From Streptomyces sp. B93 (GTDB lineage: Bacteria > Actinomycetota > Actinomycetes > Streptomycetales > Streptomycetaceae), in the NCBI RefSeq assembly GCF_018070565.1, contig NZ_JAGPXL010000018.1, forward strand, positions 62,001-126,000: 64,000 nucleotides of DNA, read 5' to 3'. Position numbers and translations under genes: made by a program. This document shows positions 1 to 9,405 of this stretch, in pieces (position 1 is the stretch's first letter; each line of letters starts with the position of its first letter). A model generated the notes under the pieces. The model was not told the DNA's origin. It saw only the letters and a program-made list of their open reading frames with translations, and did not search any database.

Positions 1-220
1 CCGCTCCTACCGGCTCGGGTCGCACATCGCGGCGGCGGCCATGGTCGTGCACATCGCCCAGGTCCAGGACGAGCTGGACCACCACTCCGACCTCACCCTC
101 GGCTACCGGAGCGTCGAGCTGTCCGTGAACACCCACAGCGTGGGCGGCGCCGTCACCGGACTCGACGTCGAACTCGCCCGCCGCGTGGCGGCGCTGGCCC
201 CGGCGCACGGGGCGGACTGA
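1..220 (+). CDS. 4a-hydroxytetrahydrobiopterin dehydratase, 3' end only
   Basis: The window opens inside this gene; frame 2 reads 72 residues to a TGA at 218-220. The visible part contains HHSDLTLGYRSVELSVNTHS and then GGAVTGLD, the conserved core of pterin-4a-carbinolamine dehydratases (PCD/DCoH, about 100 residues); the HH pair belongs to the active site of the family. PCD dehydrates 4a-hydroxy-tetrahydropterin, usually to recycle the cofactor of aromatic amino acid hydroxylases, but many actinobacterial copies stand alone and their substrate is unsettled. The first 25 to 30 residues lie outside the window. The following methyltransferase gene starts 63 bases downstream with its own ribosome-binding site. 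Confidence 0.85.
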   Translation, partial: RSYRLGSHIAAAAMVVHIAQVQDELDHHSDLTLGYRSVELSVNTHSVGGAVTGLDVELARRVAALAPAHGAD

Positions 221-283
221 GCCGACGCGGCGCACGGCACGTAGATGACGTTGAACGCCGAACGTCGAAAGGGGGGAGCGGTC

Positions 284-1024
284 ATGCTCGACTACGACAA
301 GGAAGCCGAGGGCTACGACGCCTGGCGCGGCGGTGAGCCCAGGGCGGCGGCCGCCGCCGACGCCGTACTCGGACTGGTGCCGCCAGGGGCCCGCGCCCTG
401 CTGGATCTCGCCTGCGGCACCGGCATCGTCACCCGGCGGCTCGCGGCGGCCCGCGACGGCCTGCGGGTGACCGGCGTGGACCGGTCGCCCGCGATGGCCC
501 GGCAGGCCGCCGACCGGCTGCCGGGCGCCGTCGTCCTCGCCGACGCCCGCCGACTGCCGTTCCGGGACGGCGAGTTCGACGCCGTGACGAGTGTGTGGCT
601 GCTGCACCTGGCGCCGACGGCCGAGGACGCGCGGGCCATCGTCGCGGAGTGCGCCCGGGTGCTGCGGCCCGGCGGGGTGTACGTCACGACCGTCGACAAG
701 GGTGCCTCCCACAACGTCGGCAGTGACATCGATGCCGTGATGGCCGCCCGCCCCCGGGTCCCGGCCATGGACGCCCCGCACCTGGTGGAGTCGTACGCCG
801 CCGAGTGCGGGCTGCGGGCCGCCGGACGGGCCCGCTTCCCGGGGCGGGGGCAGGGGCGCAGCCCGCGCCGTGCCATCGCGGACCTGCGCCGCGGATGGTT
901 CGCCACGGTGCCGCCCGGCACTCCGCTGGCGGAGGAGTTCGTCGCGCGCCTGGCCGCCCTCCCCGACCAGGACCGGGACCGCCCGGACCCGGTGTTCACG
1001 CTGCGGGCGTTCCGCAAGGGCTGA
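284..1024 (+). CDS. class I SAM-dependent methyltransferase
   Basis: A 246-residue protein. Motif I is LLDLACGTGIVTRRL near residue 45, followed by the acidic post-I segment VTGVDRSP and the FDAVTSVWLLHL strand, which together define a Rossmann-fold class I methyltransferase of the UbiE/Methyltransf_11 kind. The ATG at 284 is chosen because GGGGGGAG sits a few bases before it; an in-frame ATG at 245 has no ribosome-binding site. No substrate can be read from the sequence. The gene stands alone between a pterin dehydratase and a pectinolytic lyase. Confidence 0.8.
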   Translation: MLDYDKEAEGYDAWRGGEPRAAAAADAVLGLVPPGARALLDLACGTGIVTRRLAAARDGLRVTGVDRSPAMARQAADRLPGAVVLADARRLPFRDGEFDAVTSVWLLHLAPTAEDARAIVAECARVLRPGGVYVTTVDKGASHNVGSDIDAVMAARPRVPAMDAPHLVESYAAECGLRAAGRARFPGRGQGRSPRRAIADLRRGWFATVPPGTPLAEEFVARLAALPDQDRDRPDPVFTLRAFRKG

Positions 1025-1103
1025 CGCGGGCACCCCGGCAACCGTTCCGGGAGCGGCGGCGACCGGTAGGCGGAACCCATCCGTCCTCCCGGGAGGTACC
1101 CCC

Positions 1104-2981
1104 GTGAAGCACCCGCACCAGCACCGCAGACGCCGTAGGCCCGCCGTCCTCGCGGCGGCCGTCGCCGCGACCGCGCTGGCGGGCGCCGGGCTGACCGCGC
1201 TCACCACCGACACCGCCCAGGCCGCGACCGCCCGTCAGGTAGAGCGGCTCGACCGCGGCGTGGTCAGCGTGTACACCGGCAGCGGCAACCTGGTCAGCTG
1301 GCGCTGGCTGGCCACCGACCCGAACGACGTCTCCTTCAACGTCTACCGGGCCGGTACGAAGGTCAACTCCACGCCGGTCACCGGCTCCACCAACTACTTC
1401 CACTCCGGCGCCCCGTCGCACGCCGACTACACCGTCCGCGCGGTCGTCAACGGCGTGGAGCAGGGCGACTCCGTGCACGCCGTGCAGTTCCGCGCCGGGT
1501 ACAAGGACGTCCCGCTGAGCCCACCGGCCGGGGGCACCACCCCCGACGGCGTCGCCTACACCTACGAGGCCAACGACGCCTCCGTGGCCGACCTCGACGG
1601 CGACGGCGCCCTCGACTTCGTGCTGAAGTGGCAGCCCACCAACGCCAAGGACAACTCCCAGTCCGGCTACACCGGCAACACCGTCGTCGACGGCATCAAG
1701 CTCGACGGCACCCGGCTGTGGCGCGTCGACCTGGGCCGCAACATCCGCTCCGGCGCCCACTACACCCAGTTCCAGGCGTACGACTACGACGGCGACGGCA
1801 AGGCCGAGGTCGCCATGAAGACCGCCGACGGCACGGTCGACGGCACCGGCGCCGTCATCGGCAGCGCGTCGGCCGACCACCGCAACGCCAGCGGCTACGT
1901 CCTGTCCGGACCCGAGTACCTGACCATGTTCAACGGGCAGACCGGCAGGGCGATGGGCACCGTCGACTATGTCCCGGCCCGCGGCACGGTCTCCTCCTGG
2001 GGCGACTCCTACGGCAACCGCGTCGACCGCTTCCTCGCGGGCACCGCCTACCTGGACGGCGCCCGGCCCTCCCTGATCATGGCCCGCGGCTACTACACCC
2101 GGACCGTCATCGCCGCCTGGGACTGGCGGGGCGGCGCCTTCACCCGCCGCTGGACCTTCGACACCAACTCCTCCACCAACTCCGGCCGGGGCTACGACGG
2201 CCAGGGCTCGCACAGCCTGTCCGTGGGCGACGTCGACAACGACGGCCGCGACGAGATCGTCTACGGCTCGATGGCCGTCGACGACAACGGCAACGGTCTG
2301 TGGACCGCGCGGACCGGCCACGGCGACGCCCAGCACCTCGGCGACCTCGACCCGTCGACACCGGGCCTTGAGTACTTCAAGGTCTCCGAGTCCACCTCGC
2401 AGCCCGCCGAGCTGTATCTGAACCCCGCCAACGGCGCCGTCCGCTGGCAGCTCTCCCCCTGCTGCGACAACGGCCGCGGCGTCGCGGCCGACATCTACGC
2501 GGGCAACGACGGCGCCGAGGTGTGGTCGGCCTCCGACAGCTCCATCCGGGACGAGGCCGGTGCCACCAAGGGCCGCGAGCCGTCCTCGGTGAACTTCCTC
2601 GCCTGGTGGGACGGCGACGTGGTGCGTGAACTGCTCGACGGCACCCGCATCGACAAGTACGCCACCTCCGGCGAGACCCGGCTGCTGACCGGCTCCGGTG
2701 TCTCCTCCAACAACGGCACCAAGGCCACGCCCGCCCTCTCCGGCGACATCATCGGCGACTGGCGCGAGGAGGTCGTCTGGCGCACCGGCGACAACCGCAA
2801 CCTGCGGATCTACTCCACGCCCCACGAGACGACGACCCGGATCACCACCCTGCTCCACGACACCATGTACCGCACGGGTCTCGCCTGGCAGAACACCGCC
2901 TACAACCAGCCCCCGCACCCGAGTTTCTTCCTCGGCAACAGGATGCCGACGGCGCCCCGGCCGACCGTGTACACGCCGTAG
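1104..2981 (+). CDS. secreted rhamnogalacturonan lyase, PL11
   Basis: A 625-residue exported enzyme expected to cleave the rhamnose-galacturonate backbone of pectin by beta-elimination. It begins with an RR-rich n-region and a hydrophobic stretch ending near TAQA, a signal peptide. The body matches polysaccharide lyase family 11 (YesW/YesX-like): an Ig-like N-terminal part (residues about 40-130) followed by a propeller with repeated calcium-loop-like strings such as DLDGDGALDF, DYDGDGKAEV and DVDNDGRDEI. GTG at 1104 is preferred because the signal peptide begins there and GGGAGG lies upstream; the open frame extends earlier only through the methyltransferase gene. There is no carbohydrate-binding module, unlike the cellulases downstream. 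Confidence 0.9.
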   Translation: MKHPHQHRRRRRPAVLAAAVAATALAGAGLTALTTDTAQAATARQVERLDRGVVSVYTGSGNLVSWRWLATDPNDVSFNVYRAGTKVNSTPVTGSTNYFHSGAPSHADYTVRAVVNGVEQGDSVHAVQFRAGYKDVPLSPPAGGTTPDGVAYTYEANDASVADLDGDGALDFVLKWQPTNAKDNSQSGYTGNTVVDGIKLDGTRLWRVDLGRNIRSGAHYTQFQAYDYDGDGKAEVAMKTADGTVDGTGAVIGSASADHRNASGYVLSGPEYLTMFNGQTGRAMGTVDYVPARGTVSSWGDSYGNRVDRFLAGTAYLDGARPSLIMARGYYTRTVIAAWDWRGGAFTRRWTFDTNSSTNSGRGYDGQGSHSLSVGDVDNDGRDEIVYGSMAVDDNGNGLWTARTGHGDAQHLGDLDPSTPGLEYFKVSESTSQPAELYLNPANGAVRWQLSPCCDNGRGVAADIYAGNDGAEVWSASDSSIRDEAGATKGREPSSVNFLAWWDGDVVRELLDGTRIDKYATSGETRLLTGSGVSSNNGTKATPALSGDIIGDWREEVVWRTGDNRNLRIYSTPHETTTRITTLLHDTMYRTGLAWQNTAYNQPPHPSFFLGNRMPTAPRPTVYTP

Positions 2982-3031
2982 AGGGGGTAGGCGCTAGGGG
3001 GAGGGCCCCAAGGCCAGAGAGGAGCTGTGCC

Positions 3032-3232
3032 GTGCCGATCACCTTCCGCAAGAGCTTCCGGATCCTCCCCGGTGTCCGCGTCAACCTCAACCGCCGTTCC
3101 TTCTCCCTCACCTTCGGCCACCGGAACGGCCCCAAACGCACCTACTCGAGTTCCGGCCGCACCACTACCAGCCACGACCTGCCTGGGCCGTTCGGCTACC
3201 GCTCCACCCGCACCCGCGGTCGCCGTCGCTGA
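3032..3232 (+). CDS. DUF4236 small protein
   Basis: A 66-residue basic protein starting at GTG, with AGAGGAG about 8 bases upstream. The N-terminus MPITFRKSFRILPGVRVNLN matches the DUF4236 pattern (FRKSFKLGPGVRLN), a short beta-rich domain found alone or at the start of larger bacterial proteins. The C-terminal half is Ser/Thr/Arg-rich and ends in RGRRR. Function is unknown. It is followed by a perfect bidirectional terminator that separates it from the convergent xyloglucanase gene. Confidence 0.7.
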   Translation: MPITFRKSFRILPGVRVNLNRRSFSLTFGHRNGPKRTYSSSGRTTTSHDLPGPFGYRSTRTRGRRR

Positions 3233-3244
3233 CACCGCCCGGCA

Positions 3245-3282
3245 CACCGAGGCCCCGCCCGTGACGCGGCGGGGCCTCGGTG
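3245..3282. terminator. bidirectional intrinsic terminator
   Basis: A perfect 15-bp inverted repeat (arms 3245-3259 and 3268-3282, 8-base loop) between the convergent DUF4236 and GH74 genes. As usual in Streptomyces it lacks a clear U-tract. Confidence 0.8.
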
Positions 3283-3297
3283 CGCGGGCCGGAGGGG

Positions 3298-5958
3298 TCA
3301 GCCGACCGCGCAGGTCCGGTCACCCAGCCTGAACGCCGTGGGTTGCGGGTTGGACTGGCTCCAGTTGCCCGTGAAGCCGAAGCTCACCGAGGAACCGGCC
3401 GCCACGTTGGCGTTCCAGCCGACGTTCCGCGCCGTCACCGTCGCGCCCGACTGGGCGTGCTCGGCGTTCCACATCTGCGTGACCGTCTGGCCCTGCCCGA
3501 ACGCCCAGCTCAGCGACCAGCCGGACCACGCCGTGGTTCCGGTGTTGGTGAGCCGTACGTCCGCCTGGAAGCCGCCCGACCACTGGTTGGTGATGTCGTA
3601 CGTCACCGTGCAGGCGCCGGTCGGGCCGGGGTCCGGGTCGGGGTCGGGGTCCGTGCCGCCGGTGTCGGACGTGTCGCCGTAGATGATGCCCCGGCCGTTG
3701 GTCGCCACGTACACCCGTCCGTAGACGCGCGGGTCGCCGGTGATCGCGGCGCCGGTCCAGCCCCACTGGTGGGCGTCGTCGTTGACGCGGGTCCAGCTCG
3801 CGCCCCGGTCGGTGGAGCGGAAGATGCCGCGGACGCCGCCGATCTCGGCGCTGGTGTAGAGGGTCTGGTAGGAGGCGCCGGGGGCCGCCTTGCCGAAGCC
3901 GATGGTGTCGGCGGCGCCGACGTTCGGCAGCTTGGTGAAGCTGGCGCCGCGGTCCGTGGAGTGCCACAGCCCGTACGCGCCGTCCGGCTCACCGCCCGCC
4001 AGCCAGATCTCGCCCTCCGTGCCGGGCAGCGCCTTGAAGCGGACGCTGTCACCCGCGGGCAGCCCGGTCGCGGCGGACGCGGTGAAGGTGGCGCCGCCGT
4101 CCGTGCTGACGTAGAACCTCCCCGACTTGAAGCCGTAGAAGGTGCGCGGGTCGACCCGGTCGGACTCGACGACCGCGCCCGCCGGGATGCCGCTGGACGC
4201 CGACCAGGACGAGCCGAAGCCGGTGGTGTGGTGGACGCCCGCGCCCTCGGGGCTCCACACGAACCGGCTCCCGTCGGCCGCCGCCGCGACCGTGCCGCCG
4301 CCGCTGACGCCCGAGGGGTCGCTGCCCGGGAACCAGTTGGCGCCGTTGTCGGTGGAGAAGGCCACATGCGGACCGGAGTCGAGGTGGCCGACGCGGACGA
4401 CGGTGTTCGGGTTGGACTCGGCGAAGTCCAGGCTGGTGGTGGAGGTGAAGTTGGGCTGGGTGTACATCATCGGCGGGACCTTGGTGAGGTCGGTGTGCCG
4501 GAAGCCGCCGATGTCACCGAGCGCGCTGAGCAGCGGCGCGCCGGACGGGGGAGAGGCCAGGTCGAGGACCGCCGTCTCCTCCAGGCCCTGCACCATCGGC
4601 TTGATGGTGAACTGGCTGCCCCTGTCCCAGTTGGTGAGGTTCTCGGTGCCGTAGATGGTGGCCCCGGTGCCGTACATCAGCCGGTCGGAGTCGAACGGGT
4701 CGATCTCCATCGCCTCGGTCATCCAGCCCAGCTTGGGCGTCTGCTCGGGCGGGGACGGGTTCGCCCCCCAGGTCAGCCAGGGGGAGGACGAGACGTCCAT
4801 GGTGTAGCGGTCGGAGCGGTTCGGGTACGACGTGTACTCCCACGCCTGCGTCCAGGTGGCACCGCTGTCGGTGGAGCGGAAGATCTGGGTGTCCGGCCAC
4901 CAGGAGCTGTACGCCGTCGCCATCACCGTGCCCGGGTCCTGCCGGTCGACGGTCAGCCCGCTGAAGCCGTAGTAGGTGTCGGCCTCCGCGACCGGGCTGA
5001 CGTCGGTCCAGGTGCCGGTGGCCGTGGTGTACCGCCACAGCCGCCCCTTGCCGCCGTCGTAGGGGCCGCCCTTGTCGCTGTAGGCGATGTAGAGGTGGCC
5101 GTTCGCCGTGTCCAGGACACCCTTGTGCGGGAGGTGGCCGGTGGGCTGGCCCGCGATCCGTGACCAGGTCGCGCCCGCGTCCGTCGACCGGTACACGGCG
5201 TTGTCCTTGTCCGCCACACCGACGTAGATCGTCCGCGTGGCGTTTCCGGCCGTGCCCGTGGACTCGTCGAAGGTGACCCAGGCGATGCCCTGGTTGTCGG
5301 AGGCGTAGCCGCTGGTGTCACCCGGGTCCTGCACGTAGTTGCCGGGGTTGGGGAAGCTCGTCACCTCGGACCAGGTGACGCCCGAGTCCGTCGACCGCCA
5401 CAGGCCCTTGCCGCTCGGCGCGCCCAGGTACAGCACGCTGCTCCGGTTCGGGTCGATCGCCAGGCGCTCGCCCATGCCCCGGCCGGGCATGTTGCCGCCC
5501 AGCTTGAACGGCAGCTCGGTCTTGCGCCAGGTCGCGCCCCGGTCCACGGAGCGCAGCACCGCCCCGTTCCCGGGGTCCCAGCTGTTGGTGTACGTGCCGA
5601 CGGCCGCGTACACCCGGTCGGGGTCGACGGAGTCGGTGGCGATGCTCACCACGCCGGTGTGCCCCCAGTCGTCCCAGCCGACCGAGTCCAGCAGGGGCGT
5701 CCAGGTCTTCGTCGACTGCTGCCAGCGGTAGGCGCCGCCGATGTCGGTGCGGGCGTAGGCGAGGTCCTTCTCGGCGCGGTTGAAGACGATGCCGGGGACG
5801 AAACCGCCACCGTCGACTCGGGCGTTCTTCCAGGTGTAGGTGTCGGCGGCGAGCGCCGCCGTGGGCTGCGGCGCCTTCGCGGCGAGTGCGGGCGGGGTGC
5901 CCGCGAGCAGTCCGGCCGCCAGTGCCAGGACGGCCGTGAGGATGCGGGTTCTTCGCAC
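3298..5958 (-). CDS. secreted xyloglucanase, GH74 with C-terminal CBM2
   Basis: An 886-residue exported endo-xyloglucanase. It has a signal peptide (residues 1 to about 27, ending ALAA), a GH74 domain made of two seven-bladed propellers (about 40-760), a DP-rich linker (TDPDPDPDPGPTG) and a C-terminal family 2 carbohydrate-binding module (about 787-886) with the terminal Cys pair typical of CBM2. The two catalytic aspartates of GH74 are recognisable in RTDIGGAYRW (D72) and GDIGGFRH (D482). Many sialidase-like Asp-box strings (STDSGATW, STDGGATF) mark blade turns. It probably acts on xyloglucan coating cellulose. No CebR-like box is seen within 170 bases upstream, so its control may differ from the neighbouring cellulases. 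Confidence 0.93.
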   Translation of the reverse strand: MRRTRILTAVLALAAGLLAGTPPALAAKAPQPTAALAADTYTWKNARVDGGGFVPGIVFNRAEKDLAYARTDIGGAYRWQQSTKTWTPLLDSVGWDDWGHTGVVSIATDSVDPDRVYAAVGTYTNSWDPGNGAVLRSVDRGATWRKTELPFKLGGNMPGRGMGERLAIDPNRSSVLYLGAPSGKGLWRSTDSGVTWSEVTSFPNPGNYVQDPGDTSGYASDNQGIAWVTFDESTGTAGNATRTIYVGVADKDNAVYRSTDAGATWSRIAGQPTGHLPHKGVLDTANGHLYIAYSDKGGPYDGGKGRLWRYTTATGTWTDVSPVAEADTYYGFSGLTVDRQDPGTVMATAYSSWWPDTQIFRSTDSGATWTQAWEYTSYPNRSDRYTMDVSSSPWLTWGANPSPPEQTPKLGWMTEAMEIDPFDSDRLMYGTGATIYGTENLTNWDRGSQFTIKPMVQGLEETAVLDLASPPSGAPLLSALGDIGGFRHTDLTKVPPMMYTQPNFTSTTSLDFAESNPNTVVRVGHLDSGPHVAFSTDNGANWFPGSDPSGVSGGGTVAAAADGSRFVWSPEGAGVHHTTGFGSSWSASSGIPAGAVVESDRVDPRTFYGFKSGRFYVSTDGGATFTASAATGLPAGDSVRFKALPGTEGEIWLAGGEPDGAYGLWHSTDRGASFTKLPNVGAADTIGFGKAAPGASYQTLYTSAEIGGVRGIFRSTDRGASWTRVNDDAHQWGWTGAAITGDPRVYGRVYVATNGRGIIYGDTSDTGGTDPDPDPDPGPTGACTVTYDITNQWSGGFQADVRLTNTGTTAWSGWSLSWAFGQGQTVTQMWNAEHAQSGATVTARNVGWNANVAAGSSVSFGFTGNWSQSNPQPTAFRLGDRTCAVG

Positions 5959-6034
5959 GGTGGGGAGTCCTTCCTGTCCGGTCGTTCCGTTCAGGTGGTT
6001 TCCGTTGCGGTCGTTCCGTCAGCGGGCGTGCGAC

Positions 6035-6073
6035 GGCCGGGCGGTCCCCAGTGCGGGTGGGGACCGCCCGGCC
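6035..6073 (-). terminator. intrinsic terminator after GH48
   Basis: Perfect 15-bp stem (6035-6049 with 6059-6073, 9-base loop) just downstream of the GH48 stop and upstream of the GH74 start, insulating the two minus-strand genes. Confidence 0.75.
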
Positions 6074-6131
6074 TTGGAGGGGACCCGCCGTCAGGTGGCG
6101 GGTCCCGGGTACACGGAGCCTTCAGCGGGGG

Positions 6132-9047
6132 CTATTCGAGGAGCTCCGCGTACGCGCCCATGGCCAGGGCGATGTCCGCCTGGGCCCAGAAGCGGTGGTA
6201 CGTGAAGGTGGGCGCGGCACCGCCCGCCAGGTAGTTCTCGATCTTCGACCAGGCCGGGTCGTCCTCGTAGAAGGAACGGATCGAGGCGAAGGTCGAGCTG
6301 GAGTTGACCGGGTCGCCGTTCGGCATGGTGCCGGACCAGCCGCTCGGCACGTACACCGGGTCGTCGAACCGGCTGTAGTCGGTGCGGGTCTCCGGGACGG
6401 CGATGCCGAGCGCGTCCTGGTTGTGCTCCCACATGGCGTCCAGCAGCGCCTTCGCCACCCGGGCCGCCTCGGTGTCACCGGAGCGGTCCGCGTAGTGGAT
6501 CAGGGTGTTGGCGTAGCTGCCCGCCACACCGACGTCGCTGCTGTAGTCGGTGACCGTGACGTGCAGGCCGTTGTTGGCACCCGGGCTGGACGCGTTCCAG
6601 GTGTCGGGCGCGCCCGACCACTGGAGTGTGGCGGGGATGCGGAAGGTGCCGTCCGGGTTGATCGTGGTCTCGGACAGCGCCCAGTCGACCCACTTGTCCA
6701 GGACCGTCTTGGCGGTGGCGTTGCCGGTCTGCTGGTACAGCTCGGCGACCCGCTGCATGGACCAGGCCTGGAAGCCGAACCACTGGTTGGACGGCGGGTC
6801 GTGGTACACCGGCTTCTCGTCGTAGTACATGCCGTAGAAGGTCGGTGTCCCGGCCGGGGGAGTGGCGTAGCGGCCCGCCCAGCTGTTGGTGGCGCCGCCC
6901 GCGATACCGCCCTCCGCCGACTGGAGCCAGCGGTAGAACTCGACCTGACGTTCCAGCGACTTGGCCCAGTCCGCCTGACCGGTCGCCGACTTCGGCTTCA
7001 GGTCGGGGTAGTTGGCGAGCGCGTAGGCGGCCATCGGGTTCTGGTAGCCGCCGTGCGCGTGGCTGGAGCCGATGCGCCAGGACCAGCCCGCCGAGGTGTC
7101 GGTGGCGCCGCCCCAGGCGTAGTACCAGGAGAGCAGGTAGTGCGAGGAGTCCTTGCCGGTGCCGGCCGGGCAGGTGGACGGCCCCACACAGTGGCCGATC
7201 TTCTTGAAGTACTTGTCGTAGGTGGCGTAGCGCAGGTAGTCGCCCATCTTCGCCGCCTTGGCGACGGTCCCGGCGATCTCCCCGCCCTTGCCCTGCTCCT
7301 CGGCCCACAGGTCCGCCCAGTACGCGGCCTGCACGGCGCGCGCGTCGGCGTCCGGGGCGTTGGTGAACTTCCACTGCTTCGCGTACGACGAGTCGCGGGT
7401 GAACAGGTCCAGGTACCCGTTCGGGCCGCCGTACTTGAAGGCGTCGCAGGTCGGCTGCGGAACCGTCTCCCACACCGACTCCTGCGGGCCGCGCTGGAAG
7501 GTGTTGATGTACGACGGTCCGGTGTCCGTCGGCCCCGCCTCGCACTTGCCGGGCGAGTTGCCGTAGCCGTAGACGTTGTCGACGTCCTGGAGCCAGTGCA
7601 TGCCGTAGACGTCGTCCGTGCCGTAGGCCGACTTCAGCTCACCGGCGATCGGGTCCGGCCCCACCGAGACGCCGGTGTCCAGCGCCGAGGGGTACTGGCT
7701 GGGCTGGTCGTGCTCCGGCGCGTAGGTCGCGGGCTTGGACGGCGTGTAGAAGGAGTTCGTCGGCTGGTCCGCGTGCGTCGGGATCATGTACTTCTCCATG
7801 AGATCCCAGGCGCCGTTGAACTTGGTCCAGTCGCCGGTCACCTTGCCGTACATGGCCTGGAGCCAGATCAGATAGCTGTACGCCTCCGAGGTGGTCTCAT
7901 GGCCGTGGTCCGGCGCCTCGACGAGCAGCGTCTCCACCGAGTGGTACGGGATGCCCTCGGGGGAGAAGTAGCCGTTCGCCGGGTCGGTGATCTTCCCGTA
8001 CAGCTCCAGGAAGCGGGCGTCGTACTCCTTGGCCGCGGCGATCTGGGTGACCGTGACGGTCGCCTTGCCGTGGCCGGGCGCCGTCGACTCGAAGGTCGCC
8101 GCGCCGGTGCCGGAGGAGTCCGCGGTGACGGTCACCCGCTGCGGGGTGTTCCAGTTCGACGGGGTGAAGGTGAGCGAGCCGCCGCTGGTCACGGACAGGC
8201 CCGTGTTGCCGCCGGTGCGGGCGGTTGTCACCGTCACGTTCGCCGACGGCTGGGTCGACAGCCGTACCTCGAAGGTGCCGGTCTCGCCCTGGCGCACGGG
8301 CAGCTGCGCGGGGGTGGCGACCACGGCCGGACCGGAGGCGACCGTGATGCCGACGGGGGTGGAGTCACCGGTGGCGCCCAGGCTGTCGTACGCCTTCGCC
8401 ACCAGAGAATGACTGCCCACGGTCAAGCTGGAGACCGAGAGCGAGTAGGGCGCGCTGGTGTCGGTGCCGAGCAGCGTGGTGTCGTCGTAGAACTCCACCT
8501 TGCTGATCGTGGCGTTGTCGGCCGCCGCGGCGGTGGCCGCCAGCGGGACCGCGTCACCCTGCGAGTACACCGCGCCCGGCGCCGGGCTGGTCAGCACGGT
8601 GATCGGCGGCTGGTGGGCACCGACGCAGGTGGTGCCGTTGACCGCGAAGGAGGTGGGGGCGGCGTTGCTGCCGCTGTAGGTGAACTGCGCGCCGGTCGAG
8701 ACGGCCGCGCCGGCGGCGATCCGCCCGTTGTAGGACGCGTTGCGCACGGTGATCGTCTGGCCGGACTGGGACCATGTCCCGTTCCAGCCGTTGGTGAGCC
8801 GCTGGTTGCCCGAGTAGGAGTACGTCAGGTCCCAGCCGTCGATCACGTCCGTGCCGCGGTTGGTGATCGTCAGGTCCGCGGTGAAACCGGAACCCCAGTC
8901 GTTGGTCTTGTAGTCGACGCTGCACTGAACCGCCGCTGCCTGTGCGGGCGTTGGATTCGCGGCCAGCAGCGAGATCGGCACCGCGAAGGCCGCCACGACG
9001 GCGGTCCATAACCGCCGCGCGGTGCGGCGTCTGTTTCTGGGGGGCAT
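6132..9047 (-). CDS. secreted GH48 reducing-end cellobiohydrolase with CBM2
   Basis: A 971-residue processive exocellulase. Order: signal peptide (to about residue 39, AQAAA), N-terminal CBM2 (about 40-145, Cys at both ends), an Ig-like domain (about 150-235, [13 protein letters not shown]), a second beta-sandwich spacer (about 236-335) and the GH48 catalytic domain (about 338-971). The motif [12 protein letters not shown] contains the catalytic acid Glu of GH48 (E388 here). GH48 enzymes release cellobiose from reducing ends and synergise with GH6 enzymes, which act from non-reducing ends; such an enzyme is encoded divergently next door. AAGGAGG precedes the ATG. A perfect CebR box lies about 50 bases upstream, so repression in the absence of cello-oligosaccharides is expected. 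Confidence 0.95.
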   Translation of the reverse strand: MPPRNRRRTARRLWTAVVAAFAVPISLLAANPTPAQAAAVQCSVDYKTNDWGSGFTADLTITNRGTDVIDGWDLTYSYSGNQRLTNGWNGTWSQSGQTITVRNASYNGRIAAGAAVSTGAQFTYSGSNAAPTSFAVNGTTCVGAHQPPITVLTSPAPGAVYSQGDAVPLAATAAAADNATISKVEFYDDTTLLGTDTSAPYSLSVSSLTVGSHSLVAKAYDSLGATGDSTPVGITVASGPAVVATPAQLPVRQGETGTFEVRLSTQPSANVTVTTARTGGNTGLSVTSGGSLTFTPSNWNTPQRVTVTADSSGTGAATFESTAPGHGKATVTVTQIAAAKEYDARFLELYGKITDPANGYFSPEGIPYHSVETLLVEAPDHGHETTSEAYSYLIWLQAMYGKVTGDWTKFNGAWDLMEKYMIPTHADQPTNSFYTPSKPATYAPEHDQPSQYPSALDTGVSVGPDPIAGELKSAYGTDDVYGMHWLQDVDNVYGYGNSPGKCEAGPTDTGPSYINTFQRGPQESVWETVPQPTCDAFKYGGPNGYLDLFTRDSSYAKQWKFTNAPDADARAVQAAYWADLWAEEQGKGGEIAGTVAKAAKMGDYLRYATYDKYFKKIGHCVGPSTCPAGTGKDSSHYLLSWYYAWGGATDTSAGWSWRIGSSHAHGGYQNPMAAYALANYPDLKPKSATGQADWAKSLERQVEFYRWLQSAEGGIAGGATNSWAGRYATPPAGTPTFYGMYYDEKPVYHDPPSNQWFGFQAWSMQRVAELYQQTGNATAKTVLDKWVDWALSETTINPDGTFRIPATLQWSGAPDTWNASSPGANNGLHVTVTDYSSDVGVAGSYANTLIHYADRSGDTEAARVAKALLDAMWEHNQDALGIAVPETRTDYSRFDDPVYVPSGWSGTMPNGDPVNSSSTFASIRSFYEDDPAWSKIENYLAGGAAPTFTYHRFWAQADIALAMGAYAELLE

Positions 9048-9094
9048 GGTGCTGGTTCCTCCTTGCGGCTCGACGAAGTCAAGGCTTGAACCAG

Positions 9095-9108
9095 TGGGAG
9101 CGCTCCCA
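9095..9108. promoter_or_regulatory. CebR operator, perfect palindrome
   Basis: TGGGAGCGCTCCCA is identical to the established 14-bp site of CebR, the LacI-family repressor of cellulose and cello-oligosaccharide genes in Streptomyces, released by cellobiose or cellotriose. It is about 50 bases before the GH48 start. No cebR gene lies in the window. Confidence 0.9.
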
Positions 9109-9236
9109 TAGTGGGGATGGGGGTCTGACGGGTCAAGATGTGTGAACAGTCGAAAACGTTCGACAGTTCGGCTTCCAAAAAGTCAAGTAAGCCCTCTGTT
9201 CTTTACCGTCACTTGGCGCTACCTTCGCGTCACCAG

Positions 9237-9250
9237 TGGGAGCGGTTCCA
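9237..9250. promoter_or_regulatory. CebR-like operator, degenerate
   Basis: TGGGAGCGGTTCCA differs from the perfect box at two positions in its right half and shares the flanking CCAG with the first site. It is 156 bases before the GH6 start. Weaker binding than at the GH48 box is expected. Confidence 0.65.
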
Positions 9251-9405
9251 ATCAGTCGACGCGTCCGTCACGTCGCGCCGGTACTGCCAGGAGTCCGCTC
9301 ATGTGGCACCCCCCGCGTTCAGGTCTTTTACTCGCGCAGCGGCACCGTGCCGCGCGTTCCGGCGCGCTCTCGACGGACCACCCCCACGAGAGGAAACCCG
9401 CACCG

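Larger units (their letters stand above)
9048..9405. other. divergent GH48/GH6 promoter region (358 bp)
   Basis: This non-coding stretch holds the promoters of the two divergent cellulase genes. On the minus strand, TTGACC (9136-9131) with a weak CACTAT -10 at 17-bp spacing could serve GH48, and the CebR box overlaps the downstream edge of that promoter. A second, degenerate CebR-like box faces GH6. I see no convincing -10 hexamer for GH6 and no other gene here. Confidence 0.6.

Noticed and set aside
996-2918. Long open frame opposite the PL11 lyase
   Set aside because: Same reason: repetitive, no domain, and the lyase on the other strand has clear motifs and a signal peptide.
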